DNA of 64,000 nt from assembly GCA_910585665.1 (NCBI GenBank), contig CAJUFI010000019.1:3141-67140 (forward strand), in the 5' to 3' direction. The notes under the pieces are model-generated. The model was not told the origin of the DNA. It saw only the letters and a program-made list of their open reading frames with translations, and did no database searches. Source of the DNA: an uncultured Acetatifactor sp. GTDB lineage: Bacteria > Bacillota > Clostridia > Lachnospirales > Lachnospiraceae. A program made the position numbers and the translations under genes. This document shows positions 18,316 to 27,030 of the stretch, one piece after another (position 1 is the stretch's first letter; every line of letters starts with the position of its first letter).

Positions 18316-18900
18316 ATGAAAAAGAAAATCCTATGGGGCTTCGCCGTCCTTCTGGCAGCCGTTTTCGTATGGATGCCTTTTCCCGCATCCGACTTATATT
18401 TACGCATCTATTTCGATGAAATAGCAGGCGATTCCTGCCGTTTATACTACGGCACCGATGTCCAGGGCAGCTTTACTCCGGAGCAATGTATCATCTCTAT
18501 AATAGACCATGATAAAAATATGGTGGAATTCCGCCTGGACAGTGCCCTGTACAATCACCTTACAGGTCTGCGGCTGGATCTGCCCAAGCAGCTGGAACAA
18601 CTGCTCTGCATCAAAAATATCTCCGTCAGCAGCGGCGGCGTCATCCGGAAAGAATACAATCCATGCACCTTTTTCGCGCCGGAGAACCTTTCCTACACAA
18701 ATGAAACCACTCTTTCGCTGGTTTCCATCAAGGACAGAGCCTATATCCAGACAGGAGGCAATGACCCCTATCTGATTCTTTCCCAGGGGCTGGCAGCAGA
18801 CATCTGGAGCTTATATAGCCGAAGAAGGCTCTCCCGGCTCTTCCTCTGCCTGTTTGCGGCGGGGAGCTACCTGCTGGCCAGGAAGAAACTGTTCCATTAA
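18316..18900 (+). CDS. membrane-anchored protein of unknown function
   Basis: This is a 194-residue protein with an N-terminal hydrophobic segment (residues 5-23), an extracytoplasmic domain of about 140 residues, and a second hydrophobic segment near the C-terminus (about 172-188) followed by a short basic tail. AAGGAG lies 8 bases before the ATG. It is divergent from a large membrane protein and convergent with the sortase gene (14 bases between stops). I do not recognise the family; the topology suggests a small cell-surface sensor or anchor. Confidence 0.75.
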   Translation: MKKKILWGFAVLLAAVFVWMPFPASDLYLRIYFDEIAGDSCRLYYGTDVQGSFTPEQCIISIIDHDKNMVEFRLDSALYNHLTGLRLDLPKQLEQLLCIKNISVSSGGVIRKEYNPCTFFAPENLSYTNETTLSLVSIKDRAYIQTGGNDPYLILSQGLAADIWSLYSRRRLSRLFLCLFAAGSYLLARKKLFH

Positions 18901-18914
18901 GGCATGTTTTGCCG

Positions 18915-20162
18915 CTACTGCTCTTCTTCCACGATTTTCTTCGCCACCACGACGAACCGCCCGTCCGTCTCCTGATAGTCGCAGGTGGAGAGCGTCAGAA
19001 GCTGATCGCCGTACTCGGCGCTCACCCCTGTATCATAGAGAGACAGCGCAGCCATTTCTTCCATATAAGAATGAAACTCCTGTTCCCCGTTGGCGTCTAT
19101 GAACTGATAATATTTGAACACGATTTCCGTCTCCTTATAGACCTTGGAGCGGAATACGTACATAACCTGGTAGGTTCCCTTCTCATAAATCGTGTCGAAG
19201 CTGATATAAGGATGCTTTTCATAAAAGGACTCGTCCTTGTACTTATCCAGCTGCCCGAACATCCTCCCGCTCTGCATATGATGCCCGTACAGGATAAAGT
19301 TGGTGCTGGGCTTGAGCACGTCGCAGTCCTTGTCCATAAAAATGGTGCCGTTCTTGTCGTATTGCTGATTCATGTTGTGATCCAGATAATATTCATTGTC
19401 CACTGTCTGCATCACGGGATAGTCTATGTTCGTATCCTCGATTTTCACCCATCCGATCAGCTTCTTGTTCTTCAGGAGCAGGTTCTTATATTCCTCCAGC
19501 ACCTCTTTGGGTTCGCCTTCTTCGTCCAGCGTATAGAGGGGTTCCGGAGCCTGAGTCGCCGCGGGCGAAGCAGCCGCCCCGATCGCCGGTCTCTCCTTCA
19601 GCTCGCTCAGCTCTTCATAAGCGCTCCGGGTGCGGTAATCATAATAAGAATAGATGCTGAAATACCCCAGGCAGACCACGGCCACCACACTGCACGACAG
19701 CAGGATGAGTTTCCTGCGCTTCTCACGCTTTCGCAACTCCTCCGCCACGATTCTGTCCATCTGTGCGCTGTCCTGTTTTGCCCGAAGCCCGCCCTGGGCG
19801 TTCAGACCCCTCCGGCTTTCCTGCCTGCCCTGGCTCTTTTGGCCGGCCTGATTCCGCTTCCCCATTCGTTCTTTCTTTCCAAACCGGCTGTGCGCTTTTC
19901 CGGCATCAGGCTTCCTCTCGGCGGCAGTCACCGCCTTCTTCAAAGCCGTCTCCACCTCATCCCGGAAATCCTGACCCAAAAGCGTCAAGAAGTGATATCT
20001 GTCTCCCCGGAGCGCTTTCAGCAGCGTCTCCAGCGCCTGTCTGTCCTGAAAGTCCGTTTCCCCGCGGAGTCTGTCTATCATTTCTTTGTCCCGCTTCGCA
20101 CAAGCATAATCGCTCTCCGTGCGGAACTGCCGGCCCTCCACTACAAAAATCTTCTGTGCCAT
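18915..20162 (-). CDS. srtB: class B sortase with long N-terminal cytoplasmic region
   Basis: A 415-residue transpeptidase. The C-terminal domain (about 225-410) has the sortase hallmarks: YGHHM with the catalytic His, TLSTC with Cys394, and GRFVVVAK with Arg402. The single membrane segment is at about 151-172, so residues 1-150 are cytoplasmic, far longer than in usual SrtB enzymes of about 240 residues. That region begins with a compact conserved-looking part (residues 1-80) and then a basic Gln/Gly/Arg-rich linker. Its likely substrate is the TPKTG protein at 10.1-15.2 kb. AAGGAAAGG precedes the start. The assignment to class B rests on the TLSTC context and the ligand-type spacing. Confidence 0.93.
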   Translation of the reverse strand: MAQKIFVVEGRQFRTESDYACAKRDKEMIDRLRGETDFQDRQALETLLKALRGDRYHFLTLLGQDFRDEVETALKKAVTAAERKPDAGKAHSRFGKKERMGKRNQAGQKSQGRQESRRGLNAQGGLRAKQDSAQMDRIVAEELRKREKRRKLILLSCSVVAVVCLGYFSIYSYYDYRTRSAYEELSELKERPAIGAAASPAATQAPEPLYTLDEEGEPKEVLEEYKNLLLKNKKLIGWVKIEDTNIDYPVMQTVDNEYYLDHNMNQQYDKNGTIFMDKDCDVLKPSTNFILYGHHMQSGRMFGQLDKYKDESFYEKHPYISFDTIYEKGTYQVMYVFRSKVYKETEIVFKYYQFIDANGEQEFHSYMEEMAALSLYDTGVSAEYGDQLLTLSTCDYQETDGRFVVVAKKIVEEEQ

Positions 20163-20210
20163 GACCTTTCCTTACTATATAAACGGCATTTCATTTCTGC
20201 CAACCATGTT

Positions 20211-20231
20211 ACACGGCAGGTCATGCCGTGT
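20211..20231. promoter_or_regulatory. operator-like inverted repeat upstream of the sortase gene
   Basis: ACACGGCA and TGCCGTGT are perfect 8-base arms around 5 bases, 49 bases upstream of the sortase start. It could be a repressor site or a leader hairpin. Confidence 0.45.
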
Positions 20232-20296
20232 ATCTGGTTTGTACGCAAGATCCAATCACCGAATATATATATTTCTGCGTTATCTTTTCTTCAATT

Positions 20297-20343
20297 TTAC
20301 TATATCTCAGAATAATTTCAAGACCTTTTCTGAGATATGGCGA
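20297..20343. repeat. dispersed palindromic element, copy 2
   Basis: Arms ATATCTCAGAA (20302-20312) and TTCTGAGATAT (20328-20338) pair perfectly. The flanks and the AATAATTTCAAG centre match the copy at 15517-15563. It lies between the divergent sortase and Cys-rich genes. Confidence 0.8.
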
Positions 20344-20403
20344 TAAATCCCATCCGCACTGCCCTGATCCTTACTCAGAAATAACTCTGCTATTCTGGAA
20401 ACA

Positions 20404-20430
20404 TTGACATGCCACCACGCATATTATAAA
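20404..20430 (+). promoter_or_regulatory. possible promoter of the Cys-rich small protein operon
   Basis: TTGACA (20404-20409) and TATAAA (20425-20430) are spaced by 15 bases, 30 bases before the start codon. The spacing is short, so this is tentative. Confidence 0.4.
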
Positions 20431-20459
20431 CCATAAATAAACCTTTGGAGGCAAAAAAC

Positions 20460-20789
20460 ATGAGCGATTTAACTGCTACGAACTGTGGCTGCAACGATTC
20501 CTGCGGATGTGCGAACACCCAGAGCAACGGAGGCGGATGCGGCAGCTGGATCTGGATCCTTCTGCTGCTGTGCTGCTGCAACGGCAACGGCGGCAACAAC
20601 TGCGGCTGTGGCTGCGGCAATGGCAATAGCCTGTTCGGCGGCAATGGCGGCGGATGCGAGTGGATCATCTGGATCCTTCTGCTTTCCTGCTTCTGCGGCG
20701 GCGGCAGCAGCCTGTTCGGCGGCAACAGCTGCGGATGCGGCTGCAATAGCTGCAATAGCTGCAACAGCTGCGGATGTGGCTGCAACTAA
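20460..20789 (+). CDS. Cys/Gly-rich small protein (chorion-like high-cysteine type)
   Basis: This is a 109-residue protein with 22 cysteines and many Gly and Asn. Two hydrophobic blocks (residues 29-40 and 67-79) are internal copies of each other: GGGCGSWIWILLLL and GGGCEWIIWILLLS. They are separated by CGCGC-type motifs and NSLFGGN repeats, and the tail alternates CNS and CGC. GGAGG lies 8 bases before the ATG. Similar proteins in Lachnospiraceae databases are labelled chorion class high-cysteine protein only because of composition. There is no signal peptide. It may bind metals, form cross-linked aggregates, or be a peptide precursor; none of these is proven. Two further small genes follow on the same strand. 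Confidence 0.8.
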   Translation: MSDLTATNCGCNDSCGCANTQSNGGGCGSWIWILLLLCCCNGNGGNNCGCGCGNGNSLFGGNGGGCEWIIWILLLSCFCGGGSSLFGGNSCGCGCNSCNSCNSCGCGCN

Positions 20790-20966
20790 GCGCTGAACTG
20801 GATGGAGCTTCCATCCGGACGCGGGCCCCTATGAGACTTTCCCTGGGGGCCTGCCCCTTGAGGCTCCCCTGAGGAGCCTCATCCACTTCATGGGCCTCCT
20901 CCCACACATAAACGCCGCCCTGTCTACATAGAATATACTATTCTTGTCCGGAAAGGAGCGTGCGCC

Positions 20967-21458
20967 ATGGAGGAGCAAACTACAAAAACTATTACCGCAT
21001 TCGATTCCCTTTTCACCACCAACCGGATCCAGCTGCTGAAGATACTTCTGCCTCGCCTGGCCCCCAGGCAGCAGAGCTGCTTCGCTGTCTACATAAAGCT
21101 GTTGGAGCTGCAGTATACGCTCTCCTTTCTGCGCAGCCATCCTGGCATGCGGCTGATGGGGGACGGCAGACAGCTGTCCGCGGATTTTTTCCAGGGCGAC
21201 AATGCGGAAACCATGGACCTGCTGGACGAGATGCTCCCTTTCAGCGGCCCGGAAGAGCGATCCAAAATCGAGAACATCAGGAACATGATAGCCAATTTCA
21301 AGAGGATGCAGGAAATGATGGAGATGATTCAGATGCTGCAGGAACTTTTCCCCGAAGGAATGGGCGGCGACAATCCCATGGATATGTTCTCCGGCATGTC
21401 GGACGCCGGGCTGTCCTCCATCTTCGAAATGTTCGGCGGCGGCGACAAACAGGAATAG
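20967..21458 (+). CDS. conserved hypothetical protein of Clostridia, Met-rich tail
   Basis: A 163-residue soluble protein. The N-terminal half is helical (LLKILLPRLAPRQQSCFAVY region) and the C-terminal part is Met- and Gly-rich (MQEMMEMIQMLQELFPEGMG). AAAGGAG precedes the start. It lies 27 bases upstream of the next gene and 177 bases after the Cys-rich gene, from which it is separated by two hairpins. I do not recognise a family with known function. Methionine clusters suggest a flexible protein-protein surface, but that is inference. Confidence 0.7.
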   Translation: MEEQTTKTITAFDSLFTTNRIQLLKILLPRLAPRQQSCFAVYIKLLELQYTLSFLRSHPGMRLMGDGRQLSADFFQGDNAETMDLLDEMLPFSGPEERSKIENIRNMIANFKRMQEMMEMIQMLQELFPEGMGGDNPMDMFSGMSDAGLSSIFEMFGGGDKQE

Positions 21459-21485
21459 ACGGCATGGGAAACGAAAGGAGCTTTT

Positions 21486-21785
21486 ATGGAAAATGAAACA
21501 AGGCCCGCCTGGATGGCGGACCCCCTGGTGAAGGACATACCGGAGCAGAAGCTGCAGTTCGTAGAGCAGCTCTTCGCCAAGGGCCACGGCAAAAGCCAGA
21601 AGGAAATGATGGCCTATTTGATGCCTATGATGAAGAAAGCCAAAGAGGAGAACCTGACTTTCACCCCCCAGGAGATGAACGCGGCCATCGCTGCCATCCG
21701 CAAGCACAGCAGCAAGGAAGAACTGACGCAGATTGACAAGATACTGGAGAAGAGCCGCGCCGGAGACAGGCCCGCGAAGCCGTAA
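21486..21785 (+). CDS. small conserved hypothetical protein
   Basis: A 99-residue helical protein with no membrane segment. Met-rich segments (QKEMMAYLMPMMKKAK) echo the upstream protein, suggesting the two work together. AAAGGAG lies 7 bases before the ATG, and the two genes are 27 bases apart, so they form an operon. The charged C-terminus (SRAGDRPAKP) is probably disordered. Function unknown. A hairpin with a T-rich tail follows at 21819. Confidence 0.7.
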   Translation: MENETRPAWMADPLVKDIPEQKLQFVEQLFAKGHGKSQKEMMAYLMPMMKKAKEENLTFTPQEMNAAIAAIRKHSSKEELTQIDKILEKSRAGDRPAKP

Positions 21786-21818
21786 GGCGGCGAACAGGAA
21801 AAGAGACATCGCTTACCC

Positions 21819-21862
21819 AGAAAGAGACCGCCGTATCCGGCAGCCTCTTTCTTTGCTCTTTT
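21819..21862 (+). terminator. probable terminator of the small-protein operon
   Basis: Arms AGAAAGAG (21819-21826) and CTCTTTCT (21845-21852) enclose an inner GCCG/CGGC stem, followed by a T-rich run. It lies between the convergent small genes and leuS. Confidence 0.65.
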
Positions 21863-21923
21863 CTCAACTTTAACCCGGCTTTGCGCAGCCGTCCCGGAAA
21901 TTATCTTTATTCCGATATCTTGC

Positions 21924-24338
21924 TTACGGTTTTACAACGATATTCACGATTCTGCCGGGCACGTAAATCTCCTTCACGATATTCCCCGTCAGCTTGTCTC
22001 CCAGCGCTTCCTTGGCCGCGGCAATCACCGCATCCTTCTCCTGATCCTTGGGCACGGAGATAGTCACGCGTATCTTGCCGTTCACCTGCACGCCCACTTC
22101 CACGGTGCTCTCCACAGTTTTGGCCTCATCATAAGACGGCCATGTGGTCTGATATACTCTGCCTTCATAGCCTGCCATCTGCCACAGCTCCTCCGTGATA
22201 TGAGGAGCCACCGGGTTCAGCAGGGTCAGCAAAGTCCTGTACTCTCCCTTTGTGACGGAGTTCTTCTTATAAAATTCATTGATCAGGGCCATCATGGCTG
22301 CGATGGCCGTATTGTACTTCAGGCCCTCGAAGTCCCCGGACACTTTCTTGATGGTCTGGTGCAGCTTCGTCTCCAGGTCCGCGCTGTAGCCTTCCTCTTC
22401 TGTCAGCATATCCTGCAGCTTCCACACCCGCTCCAGGAACCTTCTGCAGCCCTTCACCCCGTCCTCGCTCCAGGCGGCGCTCAGGTCGAAGGCACCGATG
22501 AACATCTCATAGGTGCGCAGGGTGTCCGCGCCGTAATCTCTGACGATGTCGTCCGGATTCACCACGTTCCCTCTGGACTTGGACATCTTCTCGCCGTTGG
22601 AGCCCAGGATCATGCCGTGGCTGGTCCTCTTCTGGTAAGGCTCCTGGCAGGGGACGAATCCCTCGTCATAGAGGAACCTGTGCCAGAACCTGGAATACAG
22701 AAGGTGCAGGGTGGTATGCTCCATGCCGCCATTGTACCAGTCCACAGGCATCCAGTATTCCAATGCCTCCTTGCTGGCCAGGGCCTTGTCGTTCTTGGGA
22801 TCCGTGTAGCGCAGGAAATACCAGGAGGAGCCTGCCCACTGGGGCATGGTGTCCGTCTCCCGCTTCGCCGGGCCTCCGCAGCGAGGGCAGGTGGTGTTCA
22901 CCCAGTCCTCCATGGCCGCCAGCGGGGACTCTCCGTTGTCCGTGGGCTCGTAGGACTCCACCTCCGGGAGCATCAGCGGCAGCTCGCTCTCATCCAGGGG
23001 CACGAAGCCGCACTTCTCGCATTTCACGATGGGGATGGGCTCGCCCCAGTAACGCTGCCTGGAGAATACCCAGTCACGGAGTTTAAAGTTGGTCTTGCTG
23101 TGGCCCAGGCCCTTTTCCTCCAGGAATTCGGTGATCTTCTTCTTGGCGTCAGCCACGGACAGGCCGTCCAGGAACTGGGAGTTCACCAGCGTACCGCTCT
23201 CCACATCCGTGTAGACCGCCTCCTGGACGCTGACAGGGCTGCCCGCCACCACCTCGATGATGGGCAGGCCGAACTTCTTGGCGAAGTCCCAGTCCCTCTC
23301 GTCATGGGCGGGCACCGCCATGATGGCGCCTGTACCATAGGTCATCAACACATAATCGGAAATCCAGATAGGAATCTCCTTGCCGTTGACGGGGTTGGTG
23401 GCCGTCAAGCCGTCAATCTGCACGCCGGTCTTGTCCTTGGCCAGCTCCGTGCGCTCGAAATCGGATTTCTTCGCCGCCTGCTCCCTGTAGGCCACCAGGG
23501 CGTCATAGTTTTTGATTTCGTCCTTATATTTCTCGATGAGAGGATGCTCCGGGGACACTACCATATAGGTGGCGCCGAAGAGGGTGTCCGGCCTGGTGGT
23601 ATAGATGCGCAGCTTTTCTTCTTTTCCGGTAAGGGAGAAGTCCACTTCCGCGCCCTGGGACTTGCCGATCCAGTTCTTCTGGGACACCTTGACTCTCTCG
23701 ATGTAGTCAACTGTGTCCAGTCCCTCAATCAGCTTGTCGGCGTACTCCGTAATCTTCAGCATCCACTGGCTCTTCACCTTGCGGACCACCTCCGCGCCGC
23801 AGCGCTCGCAGACGCCGTTCACCACCTCCTCGTTAGCCAGGCCCACCTTACAGGAGGTGCACCAGTTGATGGGCATCTCGCTCTTGTAGGCAAGGCCTGC
23901 CTTGAAGAGCTTCAGGAAGATCCACTGGGTCCATTTGTAGTAATCGGGGTCGGTGGTGTTCACCTCCCTCTCCCAGTCGAAGGAGTAGCCCAGGGCGTGG
24001 AGCTGCCCCTTGAAGCGCTCCACATTGTTCTTCGTCACTATCCGGGGATGGATGTGGTTCTTGATCGCGTAATTCTCCGTGGGCAGGCCGAAAGCGTCCC
24101 AGCCCATGGGATACAGTACGTTATAGCCCTGCATCCTGCGCTTGCGGGCCACGATGTCCAGCGCGGTGTAAGGCCGGGGATGGCCTACGTGAAGGCCCTG
24201 TCCCGAGGGGTAGGGGAATTCCACCAGCGCGTAGTATTTGGGCCTGGAATAATCGTCCGAGGTCTGGAACGCCTTTTCCTCGTCCCAGACCGCCTGCCAC
24301 TTCTGTTCCACCTCATGGTGGTTGTAAGGTATTGCCAT
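21924..24338 (-). CDS. leuS: leucyl-tRNA synthetase
   Basis: This 804-residue class I synthetase charges tRNA-Leu with leucine. The HIGH motif is HVGH at 50-53 and the KMSKS motif is present (GEKMSKSRGN). The CP1 editing domain lies between (about 220-420), with a zinc-like CxxC pair early in the connective region. The C-terminal anticodon-binding and tail domains end in IVVKP. The length is normal. The ATG at 24338 has a GGAGG site 12 bases upstream. It is a single-gene transcription unit controlled by a T-box leader. Confidence 0.98.
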   Translation of the reverse strand: MAIPYNHHEVEQKWQAVWDEEKAFQTSDDYSRPKYYALVEFPYPSGQGLHVGHPRPYTALDIVARKRRMQGYNVLYPMGWDAFGLPTENYAIKNHIHPRIVTKNNVERFKGQLHALGYSFDWEREVNTTDPDYYKWTQWIFLKLFKAGLAYKSEMPINWCTSCKVGLANEEVVNGVCERCGAEVVRKVKSQWMLKITEYADKLIEGLDTVDYIERVKVSQKNWIGKSQGAEVDFSLTGKEEKLRIYTTRPDTLFGATYMVVSPEHPLIEKYKDEIKNYDALVAYREQAAKKSDFERTELAKDKTGVQIDGLTATNPVNGKEIPIWISDYVLMTYGTGAIMAVPAHDERDWDFAKKFGLPIIEVVAGSPVSVQEAVYTDVESGTLVNSQFLDGLSVADAKKKITEFLEEKGLGHSKTNFKLRDWVFSRQRYWGEPIPIVKCEKCGFVPLDESELPLMLPEVESYEPTDNGESPLAAMEDWVNTTCPRCGGPAKRETDTMPQWAGSSWYFLRYTDPKNDKALASKEALEYWMPVDWYNGGMEHTTLHLLYSRFWHRFLYDEGFVPCQEPYQKRTSHGMILGSNGEKMSKSRGNVVNPDDIVRDYGADTLRTYEMFIGAFDLSAAWSEDGVKGCRRFLERVWKLQDMLTEEEGYSADLETKLHQTIKKVSGDFEGLKYNTAIAAMMALINEFYKKNSVTKGEYRTLLTLLNPVAPHITEELWQMAGYEGRVYQTTWPSYDEAKTVESTVEVGVQVNGKIRVTISVPKDQEKDAVIAAAKEALGDKLTGNIVKEIYVPGRIVNIVVKP

Positions 24339-24478
24339 ATCGTCTTCCTCCTGATTCCATGCTCACGGGCGATGAAACCTGCCGCGATGTCCACAGACTC
24401 TGTGGGCGGCAAGTCTGCCCCCGCAGCAAGTTTCCGTGACCGCAAGCATAAGTTCTGCGGCCTGCGGGCCGTCCTATC

Positions 24479-24788
24479 AAAAAAGCCCTTCCGTCATTTA
24501 GAGACGAAAGGGCTTGATTCCGTGGTACCACTCTAATTCGCAGATCCAAAAGCCGGCTCCCGGCCCGTTTCCCGCCGGGAAACTTCCGTCTGAGCTTTCT
24601 TGGGACTTGCGCACTTTTCTATCGATAACGGGATAATCCGTCACGCCTTACCCACGCAGCGCGCTTGGGGCGGGAAACTCGGAGGCCAGTTGGGGAAATC
24701 TTCCTGCCGCCTCGCACCATCCGGCGGCTCTCTGAAAGTCCGATGTCCTTAATACTCCTCTTCTACGTCAATGCCTGTATGAAACTGT
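24479..24788 (-). ncRNA. T-box leader of leuS
   Basis: The conserved antiterminator element AGAGTGGTACCACGGAAT lies at 24519-24535 on the minus strand and is followed by a terminator hairpin (AAGCCCTTTCGTC with GACGGAAGGGCTT) and a T-run ending at 24479. About 250 bases of stem I, II and III region lie upstream. The specifier is tentatively CTC (Leu) at 24684-24682. Uncharged tRNA-Leu would stabilise the antiterminator and raise leuS expression. Confidence 0.9.
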
Positions 24789-24793
24789 CCTTT

Positions 24794-24822
24794 ATTTTAG
24801 ACTGTTTTCAGGCATCTGTCAA
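24794..24822 (-). promoter_or_regulatory. leuS promoter
   Basis: On the minus strand TTGACA (24822-24817) and TAAAAT (24799-24794) are spaced by 17 bases, just before the T-box leader. Confidence 0.85.
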
Positions 24823-24840
24823 GTTAAAATTCATCAAGAA

Positions 24841-24860
24841 TCAGATTAAATTTAATCTGA
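24841..24860. terminator. AT-rich palindrome after the EF-G-like gene
   Basis: A perfect 20-base palindrome begins 4 bases after the EF-G-like stop (TCAGATTAAA with its complement) and is followed on the minus strand by a TTCTTGATGAATTTT stretch. It may act as a weak terminator. Confidence 0.4.
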
Positions 24861-24863
24861 ACC

Positions 24864-26954
24864 TCAATCTTCAGAATCCTCGGACGCGCTGGCCGCCCTG
24901 GCAGCGACTTCCTTCTCCTGTACATCCGAGGGAGCCTGCTCATAGCGGATGAACTCATAGGCGTATACGCCCCTGCCGCCGGTCATGGAACGCAGATCCG
25001 TGCAGTAGCCGTGCAGACAGCTCTGGGGAATCTCCGCCTCGATGATCTGCTTTCCTCCCACAGTGGGGTTCATTCCCAGCACGCGGCCTCTGCGCTTGTT
25101 CAAATCGCCCATGACATCGCCCGTATAGGCATCGGGAACGGTGACCTTCAGGGAAGCGATGGGCTCTAACAGCACGGGATGGGCCTCCATGAAGCCTTTC
25201 TTGAAGGCCTGGATGGTGGCCATCTTGAAGGCCTGCTCGGAGGAGTCCACCGGATGGTAGGAGCCGTCATACAGCACGGCTTTCACGCCCACTACCGGAT
25301 AGCCCGCCATAGGCCCCTTCACCACGGACTCCTGAAGCCCTTTCTCCACGGCCGGGTAGAAGTTCTTGGGAACGGCGCCGCCTACCACTTCCTGGGTGAA
25401 GACAAAGGCCTGGTCCAAATCCTCGGAAGGGCTGAAGCGCATCTTCACATGGCCGTACTGGCCGTGGCCGCCGGACTGCTTCTTATATTTATATTCCACG
25501 TCTGACTGCTTGCGGATGGTCTCCTTGTAAGCCACCTTGGGCCTGGACAGCTCCACGTCCACCTTGTATTCGTTCAGCAGGCGGCTGACGACGATGTCCA
25601 GATGCTGGTCGCCCATGCCGTAGAGGAGGGTCTGCCTGTTCTCCGCGTCATTGACCATCTTCAGGGTCAGGTCTTCCTGGGTCATCTTCTGCAGGGCCTG
25701 GGAAATCTTGTCTACATCGCCTTTGTTCTTGGGCGTGTAGCGCATGTAGGTGTAAGGGGTGGACACGTCAAGCTTGCCGTACTTGATCGGGGTGGCTTTG
25801 GTGGCAAGGCTGTTGCCCGTCCTGGCGTCGCTGAGCTTGGCCAGGGCGCCGATGTCGCCCGCGTGGAGCTCCGGCACTTCCGTGGCCTTGTTGCCCTGGA
25901 GGACGTAGAGCTTGCCGACCTTCTCCTCCACTTCCGTGTCCACGTTGTACAGCTGGTCATCTGTCTTCAGCACGCCGGAATTCACCTTGATCAGGGAATA
26001 TTTTCCGATGAAGGGATCCACGATGGACTTCCAGACAAAAGCGGACTTCGCCTTGGAAAAGTCATAGTCGGCGTTGTAGATTTCGTTGGTCTTCTGGTTG
26101 ATGCCGGCAATCTTGCGGTTCTCGGGGCTGGGCATGTATTTCACGATGTCGTCCAGCAGCGTGTACACGCCCTGGCACAGGATGTTGGAGCCCATGGTCA
26201 TGGGCACGATGCTGCAGTCGCACACATTGGTGCGCAGGGCAGCCCTGATCTCCGCGTCCGAAAAGGTCTCGCCGCCGAAGTACCGCTCCATCATCTCCTC
26301 GCTGGTCTCCGCCACGGCCTCCATCAGCGTGTCCCGGCACAGCTCCAGGTTCGCCTTATTGTACTCCGGAATCTCGCAGTCCACCACTTCCTTGCCCTGC
26401 CAGCGATGTCCCGTCTCGGAGACCACGTTCACGTAGCCTACGAACTTCTCGCTCTCACGGATGGGCAGGTTGAAGGGGGCCATCTTCTTGCCGTAGAGAT
26501 TCGTCATGTCCTCCACCACCTGGCGGAAGGAGGCATTGTCCACGTCCATATTGGACACATAGACGAATCTGGGCAGCTTGTATTTCTCACACAGTTCCCA
26601 TGCCTTCTGAGTGCCTACCTCGATGCCGGACTTGCCGTTGACCACGATGATGGCGGCTCCGGCGGCGCTGACGGCCTCCTCGGCCTCGCCCACGAAGTCA
26701 AAATAGCCGGGGGTGTCTATCACATTAATCTTGTACCCTTCCCACTCGATGGGGATAATGGAGGCGTTAATGGAAAACTTTCGCTTCTGCTCTTCCTTGC
26801 TGTAGTCGCTCAGGGTATTTCCATCGGACACTTTACCCATTCTGGATGTGATTCCGGACAGATACGCAAATGCCTCTGCCAGACTGGTCTTACCGCTTCC
26901 GCCGTGGCCCAGCAGTACTACGTTGCGAATCTTGTCAGTTGTGTAAACTTTCAT
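24864..26954 (-). CDS. EF-G-like translational GTPase (paralogue)
   Basis: A 696-residue five-domain GTPase of the elongation factor G family. The P-loop reads GHGGSGKTS rather than the AHIDAGKTT of main EF-G, G3 is DTPGYFDF, and G4 reads NMDVD in place of NKMD. Domains II, III, IV (KKQSGGHGQYGHV) and V are present. This places it in the EF-G-like/EF-G2 group common in Clostridia, probably with a helper role in ribosome function rather than as the main translocase; that is inference. The start at 26954 follows GGAGG. It stands alone with its own promoter. Confidence 0.85.
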   Translation of the reverse strand: MKVYTTDKIRNVVLLGHGGSGKTSLAEAFAYLSGITSRMGKVSDGNTLSDYSKEEQKRKFSINASIIPIEWEGYKINVIDTPGYFDFVGEAEEAVSAAGAAIIVVNGKSGIEVGTQKAWELCEKYKLPRFVYVSNMDVDNASFRQVVEDMTNLYGKKMAPFNLPIRESEKFVGYVNVVSETGHRWQGKEVVDCEIPEYNKANLELCRDTLMEAVAETSEEMMERYFGGETFSDAEIRAALRTNVCDCSIVPMTMGSNILCQGVYTLLDDIVKYMPSPENRKIAGINQKTNEIYNADYDFSKAKSAFVWKSIVDPFIGKYSLIKVNSGVLKTDDQLYNVDTEVEEKVGKLYVLQGNKATEVPELHAGDIGALAKLSDARTGNSLATKATPIKYGKLDVSTPYTYMRYTPKNKGDVDKISQALQKMTQEDLTLKMVNDAENRQTLLYGMGDQHLDIVVSRLLNEYKVDVELSRPKVAYKETIRKQSDVEYKYKKQSGGHGQYGHVKMRFSPSEDLDQAFVFTQEVVGGAVPKNFYPAVEKGLQESVVKGPMAGYPVVGVKAVLYDGSYHPVDSSEQAFKMATIQAFKKGFMEAHPVLLEPIASLKVTVPDAYTGDVMGDLNKRRGRVLGMNPTVGGKQIIEAEIPQSCLHGYCTDLRSMTGGRGVYAYEFIRYEQAPSDVQEKEVAARAASASEDSED

Positions 26955-27030
26955 TTGACTTTCCTCCAATTTTTATGTAATTTGGGTATTTCGGCATGGC
27001 AATGACAAACGATTCAATTCCCATAAGACT

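Noticed and set aside
22200..24536. Plus-strand open frame of 778 codons
   Set aside because: It is the mirror of leuS, with no ribosome site and no recognisable domain.
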